Below are positions 40,678 to 47,484 of a stretch of DNA of 64,000 nt, piece after piece. Below the pieces are notes generated by a model, which saw nothing but the letters and a program-made list of their open reading frames with translations, searched no databases and had not been told where the DNA came from. The stretch covers positions 1 through 64,000 of the forward strand of contig CAJAES010000046.1 of assembly GCA_903938815.1 (NCBI GenBank), in the 5' to 3' direction. Position 1 is the stretch's first letter, and each line of letters begins with the position of its first letter. A program made the position numbers and the translations under genes. The stretch comes from an uncultured beta proteobacterium (GTDB lineage Bacteria > Pseudomonadota > Gammaproteobacteria > Burkholderiales > Burkholderiaceae_C).

Positions 40678-42239
40678 ATGTGAAGCGTTTTACAGCCCGC
40701 ACCTCGCGCGAGGCATTGATGCTCGTGCGCCAGGCTTTCGGTGACGACGCAGTGGTCGTCTCCACCCGGCCCTGCCCCGAAGGCGTTGAAGTGCTGGCGA
40801 TGGCGCCCGAGAGCGTGCAGCAGTTCGAACGCATGGCGTCGCCGGGGAATCCCGCGCCGGCACCTGCCGCCGTCCGGCCCGCAGCCCGGCAGACTGCCCG
40901 AGGCGCCTTGCCCGCACCCGTGGCGGCACCGACCGTCGACGACGATGTCGAGCAGCTCGCGATGAGCACGCTCTCCTTCCAGGACTATGTGCGCGAGCGC
41001 ATGCTCAAGCGCCGTGACGCCGAGCTACAGGCGCAGGATCCGAAGCCGGCTCCGGCCGCATCGCCCAGGGCTGCGATCGCACGTTCCGCCGCCGCCAGGC
41101 CTGCCGCCGCAGCCACGTCCGCTGCCGCCGCGGCAGCCGTCAACGCAGCCGCCAACGCGGCCTCGACGGCAGCAACAGCCACTTCCGCGCCGGCACGCCG
41201 TGAGCCGCCTGTGCTGCGCGAGCCGTTGATGACCGAGCCCGAGTCCGAGTTCTTCAAGGCCCACCTGCTGTCCGAGCCGCCGCGCCGCGAGGCGCAGCAG
41301 CCCCTGCTCGACGAACTGCGCTCGATGCGCGGTCTCATCGAACAGCGCTTCGGCGCGCTGGCCTTCATGGAAAAGCTGCAGCGGCAGCCCCGTCAGGCGC
41401 TGCTGTCGCAGCGTCTGCTGGAGATCGGCTTCTCGCCGCAGCTGGTGCGCAAGCTCGTCGAGAGCCTGCCTGATTCCGGTGACGAGATGGCCTGGGCCGC
41501 CAGCGTGCTCGAGAACAACCTCCAGACCGGCGAGCACGAGCCCGCGCTCGAGGACCAGGGCGGCGTCTTCGCGCTGATCGGCTCCACCGGCGTCGGCAAG
41601 ACCACCACCACGGCCAAGCTGGCAGCGGCCTTCGCGACCCAGCACGGCGCGGGCAATCTCGGCCTGATCACGCTGGATGCCTACCGGGTGGCCGCGCACG
41701 AACAGCTCCGGACCTACGGCCGCATCCTCGGCGTGCCGGTGCACACCGCGCACGACCGCGCCTCGCTGGAAGACCTGCTCGACCTGCTGTCTGCGAAGAA
41801 GATGGTGCTCATCGACACCGCCGGCATGGCGCAGCGGGACACCCGCACCCGCGAACTGCTGGAGATGCTCTCGCATCGTTCCGTCAACCGGCTGCTGGTG
41901 GTCAACGCCGCGCAGCAGGGCGAGACGATCGAAGACGTCCTGGTTTCGTACCGGGCCGCCAACTGCAAGGGCGTCATCCTGTCGAAGATCGACGAGGCCG
42001 TGAAGCTCGGCCCCGCGGTCGACGCGCTGATCCGCCATCGCCTGAAGGTGCTGGGCGTGGCCAACGGCCAGCGCGTGCCCGAGGATTGGCACCGCCTGTC
42101 GGCGCATGCGCTGGTTCAACGCGCCATGCGCGGCGGCGGCAGCCCGGCCTGGAAGATGGATGCGGGCGATGTCAATCTGGTCTTCGCCGGCCTGCCGACG
42201 TCGATTCCCTCCGTGGCGGCGCAAGCGGCTCACGCCTGA
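40674..42239 (+). CDS. flhF: SRP-type GTPase FlhF
   Basis: A 521-residue protein. After the N-terminal KRFTARTSREALMLVRQAFG helix comes a long Ala/Pro-rich linker (residues 60-180). The NG domain (residues 230-500) has the P-loop ALIGSTGVGKTTTTAKLA, DAYRVAAHEQLRTYG, VLIDTAGMAQRD and VILSKIDEA. FlhF recruits basal-body parts and sets flagellar position. It is followed by an unusual FlhG-like gene. Confidence 0.96.
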   Translation: MNVKRFTARTSREALMLVRQAFGDDAVVVSTRPCPEGVEVLAMAPESVQQFERMASPGNPAPAPAAVRPAARQTARGALPAPVAAPTVDDDVEQLAMSTLSFQDYVRERMLKRRDAELQAQDPKPAPAASPRAAIARSAAARPAAAATSAAAAAAVNAAANAASTAATATSAPARREPPVLREPLMTEPESEFFKAHLLSEPPRREAQQPLLDELRSMRGLIEQRFGALAFMEKLQRQPRQALLSQRLLEIGFSPQLVRKLVESLPDSGDEMAWAASVLENNLQTGEHEPALEDQGGVFALIGSTGVGKTTTTAKLAAAFATQHGAGNLGLITLDAYRVAAHEQLRTYGRILGVPVHTAHDRASLEDLLDLLSAKKMVLIDTAGMAQRDTRTRELLEMLSHRSVNRLLVVNAAQQGETIEDVLVSYRAANCKGVILSKIDEAVKLGPAVDALIRHRLKVLGVANGQRVPEDWHRLSAHALVQRAMRGGGSPAWKMDAGDVNLVFAGLPTSIPSVAAQAAHA

Positions 42240-42249
42240 GGACCGGCCT

Positions 42250-43035
42250 ATGCGTGACTTCTATGCCAACTCCGAACCCGCGCCTCTCGACCAGGCCGAC
42301 GGCCTGCGCCGGATGTTCGCCGGTTCGCGCCCGCGACGCTTCATCCCGCTGGCCGCCAACCCGCATGTGCCGTTCTCCGGCATCGTCATCGAGCGCATCA
42401 CGGCGGCCTTCGGTGCCGCCGGCCGCCACACGCTGGTGGTCGACGCGGCCGACAACGCGCCCGCGCCGCAGGAACTGGCGCGCCTGGACCTCGCCAGCGC
42501 CATCGAGCCGCTGGGCAACGACGTTTCCTACCTGGCGGCCCGCGGCCTGCCCCTGGCCTATGTCGATACCCGGGGCTCGGCTTCCGCCTTGCTCGAGGCC
42601 GTGTCCGATGCCGCGCCTCAGGCTGACGTGGTGCTGGTGCACGCGAGCCCGAGCGATCTCGCGCGCCTGTTCCAGCGGCGTGCCGCGCGGCCAGTGATCA
42701 TCGGTGCCGACCACCCCGAGAGCATCAAGCACGCCTATGCGGCAGTGAAGCTGCTTGCCCAGCGCTGCACCTTGATGACCTTCGACTTGTTGCTGGCTGC
42801 GGCACCGGGCAGCCCCCGCCTGCCGCACATCGCGGCGAGCCTGTCTGGCTGCGCCGATGGGTTCCTCGGTTGCCTGCTTCACCAGTGGGCCGTGATCGAC
42901 CCGGCCGGCTCGCTGAACGCGGCGCCCGGCGAAGCGCTGCAGAGGCTGATCGATGCGCAGCTGAACCTGGAATCGGAAGTCCTGCCGATGCCCCCGATGC
43001 AGGCGCCGCGCCACGAGCGCAGCACCCGCCCCTGA
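42250..43035 (+). CDS. FlhG-like protein lacking the P-loop
   Basis: A 261-residue protein in the flhG position between flhF and fliA. Near its N-terminus it has LDQADGLRRMFAG, the FlhG activator-helix motif (DQAxxLR) that stimulates FlhF. The following segment, where MinD/FlhG proteins have a KGGVGKT P-loop, reads PLAANPHVPFSGIVIERIT and cannot form a Walker A site. The MinD-like strand HTLVVDAAD survives. It is therefore either a non-ATPase FlhG derivative or a diverged functional replacement. ATG 42250 is chosen; an upstream extension overlaps flhF. Confidence 0.75.
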   Translation: MRDFYANSEPAPLDQADGLRRMFAGSRPRRFIPLAANPHVPFSGIVIERITAAFGAAGRHTLVVDAADNAPAPQELARLDLASAIEPLGNDVSYLAARGLPLAYVDTRGSASALLEAVSDAAPQADVVLVHASPSDLARLFQRRAARPVIIGADHPESIKHAYAAVKLLAQRCTLMTFDLLLAAAPGSPRLPHIAASLSGCADGFLGCLLHQWAVIDPAGSLNAAPGEALQRLIDAQLNLESEVLPMPPMQAPRHERSTRP

Positions 43036-43072
43036 GACGACCGAACCGAACGAACTAGAAGGCTGACCCGCC

Positions 43073-43786
43073 ATGTACACCGCCAAGGGACAACTCGACG
43101 CCGGCTCGATGCTCAAGCAGTACAGCCCGCTGGTGCGACGCCTCGCGCACCAGATGATCGCCAAGCTGCCCGCGAACATCGAGCTCGACGATCTGATCCA
43201 GGTCGGCATGATCGGCCTGTCCGATGCGCTGACACGATTCGACGCGGCGCAGGGCGTCCAGTTCGAGACGTTCGCGACCCAGCGCATCCGCGGTGCGATG
43301 CTCGACGAGCTGCGCGGCAACGACTGGATGAGCCGCGGCGACCGCCGCCACCAGCGTTCCATCGAATCGGCCGTGCACAAGCTGGAGCAGCGCCACGGCC
43401 GGGCGCCCTCCGAGAGCGAGATCGCCCAGGAGATGGGGCTCAAGCTGCAGGAGTACCAGGAACTCCTGGGCAAGGTGCGCGGAACGCAGCTCATCCACCT
43501 CGAGGACATGAGCGGCGACGAGGGCGACGACGACTACCTCGACCGCCACGTGGTCGACGCGGACGCCAACCCGCTGGCGCGCCTGCAGGACCAGCGCATG
43601 CGCGAAGCCCTGGTCGAGGCCATCAAGAACCTGCCGGAACGCGAGCAGTTCGTGATGAGCATGTACTACGAGAACGACATGAACCTGAAGGAAATCGCCG
43701 CGGTTCTCGGCGTGACCGAAAGCCGGGTGTGCCAGTTGCACAGCCAGTCGATCGCCCGCCTGCGCACGCGCCTGCGCGACTGGTAG
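43073..43786 (+). CDS. fliA: Flagellar sigma factor FliA (sigma-28)
   Basis: A 237-residue sigma factor. Region 2 has ELDDLIQVGMIGLSDALTRF and QFETFATQRIRGAMLDEL; region 3 follows (GRAPSESEIAQEMGLKLQEY); region 4 ends with LKEIAAVLGVTESRVCQLHS. It should recognise the five CCGATA-type promoters in this window and be held by FlgM, encoded 0.8 kb away. Confidence 0.97.
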   Translation: MYTAKGQLDAGSMLKQYSPLVRRLAHQMIAKLPANIELDDLIQVGMIGLSDALTRFDAAQGVQFETFATQRIRGAMLDELRGNDWMSRGDRRHQRSIESAVHKLEQRHGRAPSESEIAQEMGLKLQEYQELLGKVRGTQLIHLEDMSGDEGDDDYLDRHVVDADANPLARLQDQRMREALVEAIKNLPEREQFVMSMYYENDMNLKEIAAVLGVTESRVCQLHSQSIARLRTRLRDW

Positions 43787-43912
43787 ACCTGGCCCTTCTT
43801 CCTTTCGCTCCCGACGGCCAGTGCCGTTGGTCGCAGCGATCGGTTCCCGGGCACCGCGGGCCCCGTGTTGGCCGGCCGATCGCGGTCGGGCCGCCGCCGG
43901 GCTCCCCGGGCC

Positions 43913-43989
43913 GGCGGCAGTTTGCTCCGCCACCTCATCCTCCTTGGCTCATCGAGCAGAACGCTGCGCTGGCGGAGCAAACTGCCGCC
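43913..43989. repeat. 20-bp perfect inverted repeat with 37-nt spacer behind fliA
   Basis: The left arm (43913-43932, GGCGGCAGTTTGC...) is the exact reverse complement of the right arm (43970-43989). The right arm encodes LAEQTAA of a decayed chemoreceptor, so the left arm is an inverted copy of that coding segment. In RNA it would make a long hairpin, which might also stop fliA transcripts, though no T-run follows. Confidence 0.85.
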
Positions 43990-44075
43990 GCCGCCTGAGC
44001 GTGCACGCTCAGGCGGGACGCCTTGCCGGTGCGGCGGCTGTGTTCAAGGTCGATTCGGCAACCGCTGCAGCCTGA
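43951..44075 (+). pseudogene. Remnant of a methyl-accepting chemotaxis protein C-terminus
   Basis: Two adjoining frames together spell a chemoreceptor tail. 43951-43995 encodes IEQNAALAEQTAAAA before a stop. After a one-base frame change at 43995, LSVHAQAGRLAGAAAVFKVD and a few more residues run to a stop at 44075. Burkholderiales receptors typically read QNAALVEQAAAAAESL...QAxxLxxAVAVFKL here. No receptor sequence is visible upstream of 43950. The gene was therefore truncated and frameshifted, probably when DNA between fliA and flgN was rearranged. The surrounding 43787-44177 gap holds nothing else but the repeat and a terminator. Confidence 0.75.
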
Positions 44076-44125
44076 CCCGCGCCCGCGGGTTCCTGCCGCC
44101 AGGCACCGCCAAGGTGCGACCGTCG

Positions 44126-44151
44126 TGAAAACGCCCCGACCAGCGGGGCGT
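44126..44151 (-). terminator. Terminator of the flgM-flgN unit
   Basis: On the minus strand ACGCCCC, a 7-nt loop and GGGGCGT are followed by TTTTC, 27 nt after the flgN stop. The stem is good but the T-run is short. Confidence 0.7.
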
Positions 44152-44177
44152 CCGGAACTGGCGCGCAGGCCGGAAGA

Positions 44178-44579
44178 TCAGGCGCGCGCCTCGCCGTTGC
44201 GGGCTTGCCGTTCGGAGGCGCCTGCAGCAGAGTAGACGCCCGGTGCCGGGGCCGGCATCAGGACTTCCATCGCGCGGTCCAGCGATGCGGTGGCACGGGC
44301 GAGCGATTCGCGCTGGGCCGCCACCTGGGCGCCGGCCAGCATCAGGCGATGGCGCAGCGGTGCGGGAATGGGGCCGTGGCGGCGGGCGCGGCCGAACTGA
44401 TCGACCGCGACGGCCAGGGCGCGATGCAGAGCCTGCGCCTCGGTTTCGATGCGGTCGGAGTCGCGGTCGCGCAGGGCGCCGCCCAGCGCGGACAGCCGCT
44501 CTTCGAGCGACACCAGGGGGCGTTCCAGTTCCTGGGTGGCACGTTGGAGCGCCAAGATCTCGACAGGAGAGGTCTGCAT
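44178..44579 (-). CDS. flgN: FlgN-type flagellar export chaperone
   Basis: A 133-residue mainly helical protein directly downstream of flgM. The helical LALQRATQELERPLVSLEER and the terminal region fit FlgN, the cytoplasmic chaperone for the hook-associated proteins FlgK and FlgL. Sequence conservation in the family is low, so position carries much of the weight. The C-terminal 30 residues are low-complexity. Confidence 0.75.
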   Translation of the reverse strand: MQTSPVEILALQRATQELERPLVSLEERLSALGGALRDRDSDRIETEAQALHRALAVAVDQFGRARRHGPIPAPLRHRLMLAGAQVAAQRESLARATASLDRAMEVLMPAPAPGVYSAAGASERQARNGEARA

Positions 44580-44593
44580 GGGGGGTGGATGCG

Positions 44594-44893
44594 TCAGCCG
44601 CCGGCCTTGCCGAGCAGTTCCTGGGCGTTGGAGATCAGCTTGTCGGCGATCGCCTCGGCGTTGATCTTGTAGTTGCCGTCGCGGATGGCCTGGGCGATGC
44701 GATCGACCTTGGCCTGGTCGAAGCTGGCTTCGGTTGCGGCGCCGCCTGACATGGAAGCAGCGGTGGACGAAAGCTCGACCTTGGCGCTGGCTTCGCGATT
44801 CGCCGTGCCGCCTGCAATCTTGGCGGGGTCAGCCTTGCGCTCCGTCGCGGTGGGGGCGACAGCAGGCTTGTTCTCGAGGGGACCGATCTTCAT
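44594..44893 (-). CDS. flgM: Anti-sigma-28 factor FlgM
   Basis: A 99-residue protein. The first half is disordered and basic (MKIGPLENKPAVAPTATERK), as in FlgM. The C-terminal half carries the sigma-binding helices KVDRIAQAIRDGNYKINAEA and IADKLISNAQELLG. It binds FliA until export through the finished hook. It has its own sigma-28 promoter, so it is part of a negative feedback loop. Confidence 0.93.
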   Translation of the reverse strand: MKIGPLENKPAVAPTATERKADPAKIAGGTANREASAKVELSSTAASMSGGAATEASFDQAKVDRIAQAIRDGNYKINAEAIADKLISNAQELLGKAGG

Positions 44894-44956
44894 GGCGTGC
44901 TCCAGCGTCTTCAGCGGCTATACCCGGTTGGGTGGTGCCGACGACTCATGGACGTG

Positions 44957-44984
44957 CTATCGGCTGTCCACGACGCGGACTTTA
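44957..44984 (-). promoter_or_regulatory. Sigma-28 promoter of flgM
   Basis: On the minus strand TAAAGTCC (44984-44977), a 12-nt spacer and GCCGATAG (44964-44957). The -35 is the closest to the FliA consensus in this window. The -10 lies 63 nt before the flgM start, between flgA and flgM. Confidence 0.85.
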
Positions 44985-45047
44985 GTGGTATCTGCGAGGA
45001 ATCGAAAGTGATCCCTGATTCAGGGGGGGTGGGGCGGCGGGATGCCA

Positions 45048-45785
45048 TCACAGCGGCATCTCCACGTGGCGATCGGCAACGGCGGTACCGGTCAGGACGC
45101 GCCCAGCCTCGGTGCGCACGCGCACGGGCTGTCCGTCCAGGCCGCGGGATAGCGCCTGTCCTTCGGTGCTGACCCGGAAACCCGGGCCCAGGGCGGTGAC
45201 CTTGACGCGGTCGCCGGCGGCAAACCAGACACGGCGCTGGAGGTCTGTGTCCCTCAGCGCCTGGCCCGCCGCGAGGGGCCGTGACAGCAGCCGGCCGACC
45301 ATGGCCTGCTCGTCGGCGATCGGAGCAGCCGTGCGTTCGGCCCAGTCGACCTCGCCTTCGGTGAAGTGGTCGGCGTTGAGTTCGGTGCCGGCAGGCAGGG
45401 GCTCGCGCAGCACCGGAGCGCGCGCAAAGACCTGGACCGTGACGGGAAGGTAGACGTTCCACTTCGCGGTGCCGTCCGTGCATCGCAGCCCGACCCGGGT
45501 GCGGCCCCAGGGGCGGCTGCCGGTCGGCAGGTAGGGCTCGATGCGGCCGCAGGGAGCCAGGCGAAGCCGCGGGTCGAGCTGGCCCAGCTGGACTTCCACG
45601 CGCGCACCGGCCAGCGGCCCGGCCTGGTCGGCGCGCTCCAGCGTCCAGCGCTGCAGAGTGGCGCCGAGTTCGGCATCGATCTGCGGCTCGGCCGCGACGG
45701 CGGGTGCGGCGACTGCCAGCGCGGCCAGGGCGCCCAGGGCTCGGTGCCGCAGGCAGGACAGGAGGGAGGTCATTCGGTTCTTCAC
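45048..45785 (-). CDS. flgA: P-ring assembly chaperone FlgA
   Basis: A 245-residue periplasmic protein with an N-terminal signal (ALGALAALAVAAPAVAAEP) and the SAF-like domain of FlgA (LPAGTELNADHFTEGEVDW, VGRLLSRPLAAGQALRDTDL). The C-terminal GQPVRVRTEAGRVLTGTAV is typical. It assists FlgI polymerisation. It diverges from flgB with a 141-nt gap, probably a bidirectional FlhDC-controlled region. The start may be ATG 45785 or ATG 45773. Confidence 0.93.
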   Translation of the reverse strand: MKNRMTSLLSCLRHRALGALAALAVAAPAVAAEPQIDAELGATLQRWTLERADQAGPLAGARVEVQLGQLDPRLRLAPCGRIEPYLPTGSRPWGRTRVGLRCTDGTAKWNVYLPVTVQVFARAPVLREPLPAGTELNADHFTEGEVDWAERTAAPIADEQAMVGRLLSRPLAAGQALRDTDLQRRVWFAAGDRVKVTALGPGFRVSTEGQALSRGLDGQPVRVRTEAGRVLTGTAVADRHVEMPL

Positions 45786-45926
45786 GGCATCACTTTAGGG
45801 CGGCGTGCGCCGGCAGGAGGTCCGAATTGAGGCCTCTTGCCCCCGCTTATCGACGGGATGTCCGCCCCCTGCGCGCCGAAGAATCGACCCCCATCAGCCG
45901 CAGCTTCATGCTGCCCGGAGTGCAAC

Positions 45927-46352
45927 ATGCTCAATCGCCTCACCTCGCAGATCGACTTCCAGTCGCAGGCGCTGCTGCTGCGTTCCGAGCGCCAGAAGCT
46001 GCTGGCCAGCAACATCGCCAACGCGGACACACCGGGTTTCCAGGCGCGGGACTTCGACTTCAAGGCCGCCCTGGCCGCAGCCACGGGCGGTACCTCCGCC
46101 GCCGCACAGAACCGTCTGGGCGGGCCCATTGCCCGGGGCGCCAGCGGCCTGGAGACGGCTCCCGGCCAGCGCGACCCCTCGCTGCGCTTCGCCACGCCTT
46201 CGCAGACCAACCTCGACGGCAACACCGTCGATATGGACCGCGAGCGGGCCAGCATCGCCGACAACTCCGTGCGCTACGAAGCCACGCTTCGCTTCATCAA
46301 CAGCAGCCTGCGCACGATGCAGGACGCGATGAAGAGCCACACCCAGGGATGA
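45927..46352 (+). CDS. flgB: Flagellar proximal rod protein FlgB
   Basis: A 141-residue rod protein with the N-terminal LLRSERQKLLASNIANADTP rod/hook motif and a C-terminal VRYEATLRFINSSLRTMQDA helix. A GGAG site precedes ATG 45927. It is the first gene of flgBCDEF, reading divergently from flgA. Confidence 0.95.
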   Translation: MLNRLTSQIDFQSQALLLRSERQKLLASNIANADTPGFQARDFDFKAALAAATGGTSAAAQNRLGGPIARGASGLETAPGQRDPSLRFATPSQTNLDGNTVDMDRERASIADNSVRYEATLRFINSSLRTMQDAMKSHTQG

Positions 46353-46360
46353 GCTGAATC

Positions 46361-46780
46361 ATGAGCCTGTTCTCGATCTTCCAGGTCTCCGGCAGCGCAG
46401 TCAGCGCCCAGAGCCAGCGTCTGAACGTCGTCGCCTCCAACCTCGCCAACGCCGACACCGTGGCCGGGCCCGACGGCCAGGCCTACAAGGCCCGGCAGGT
46501 CACCTTCCAGACGGTGATGCTCGGCCAGAGCGGCCAACCCCAGGCCGCAGCCGGCGTGCGGGTATCGACCATCAGCGAAGACCAGACGGTCGGCCGCCGC
46601 GTGCACGACCCCAAGCACCCCGCGGCGGACGCGGAGGGCTATGTGACCTTCAGCAACGTGAACCCGGTGGAAGAGATGGTCAACATGATCTCGGCCTCGC
46701 GTTCGTACCAGAACAACATCGAGGTCATGACCACGGCGCGCACGCTTCTGATGAAGACGCTGCAGCTAGGCCAGGGCTGA
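46361..46780 (+). CDS. flgC: Flagellar proximal rod protein FlgC
   Basis: A 139-residue rod protein. It shows SGSAVSAQSQRLNVVASNLA at the N-terminus and VNMISASRSYQNNIEVMTTA at the C-terminus, both standard for FlgC. It begins 8 nt after flgB. Confidence 0.96.
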   Translation: MSLFSIFQVSGSAVSAQSQRLNVVASNLANADTVAGPDGQAYKARQVTFQTVMLGQSGQPQAAAGVRVSTISEDQTVGRRVHDPKHPAADAEGYVTFSNVNPVEEMVNMISASRSYQNNIEVMTTARTLLMKTLQLGQG

Positions 46781-46805
46781 GCCCGACCCCAGGAGGCACT
46801 GACGC

Positions 46806-47459
46806 ATGAACGTCACCGACACCCTTTCCACCAGCGTCACCTCTGCCACCTCGGCGGCCGGCAGCACCAGCGAGGCCGGCAGCGCCGACAGCTTCCTGAA
46901 GCTGCTGGTCACGCAGTTGCAGAACCAGGACCCGCTGAACCCGATGGACAACGCGGAGCTGACCTCGCAGCTGGCGCAGATCAACACCGTGACCGGCATC
47001 GAGAACCTGAACACCAGCGTGCAGGGCCTGAACTCGCAGTTCCTGCAGATGCAGGCGCTGCAGGGCGCCAGCCTCATCGGGCGCGATGTCACCGTCACCG
47101 GCAATCAGCTGGCGCTGGACGCCCGCGGCGCCCAGGCCGAGGCAGGCTTCGCGCTGTCGGGTCCGGCCGATGCGGTGCAGGTCGAGATCCTCAACGGGGC
47201 AGGGCAGGTGGTCGAAACGATGCAGATGGGAGCGCTCGAGAGCGGCCGTCATGCCTTCGACTGGGATGCTTCCGGCCACCCGGATGCCTCCGGCTACACC
47301 TTCCGCGTGACCGCCACGCTCGGCGCCGCGGCCGTCACCAGCACGCCGCTGATGCTCGACCGGGTGCAGTCCGTCGGCCTCGACGGCAGCACCGGCCTGG
47401 TGCTGACACTCGAACGCAGCGGCGCCGTGCCCTACGGCGAAGTGCACGCCCTGAACTGA
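46806..47459 (+). CDS. flgD: Hook-capping scaffold protein FlgD
   Basis: A 217-residue protein. The N-terminal export and capping part has FLKLLVTQLQNQDPLNPMDN and AELTSQLAQINTVTGIENLN. The C-terminal half is the FlgD Ig/tudor-like region (FDWDASGHPDASGYTFRVTA). It guides hook polymerisation by FlgE, encoded next. Confidence 0.96.
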   Translation: MNVTDTLSTSVTSATSAAGSTSEAGSADSFLKLLVTQLQNQDPLNPMDNAELTSQLAQINTVTGIENLNTSVQGLNSQFLQMQALQGASLIGRDVTVTGNQLALDARGAQAEAGFALSGPADAVQVEILNGAGQVVETMQMGALESGRHAFDWDASGHPDASGYTFRVTATLGAAAVTSTPLMLDRVQSVGLDGSTGLVLTLERSGAVPYGEVHALN

Positions 47460-47484
47460 ACGAACCCCCGACCAAGGACACACC

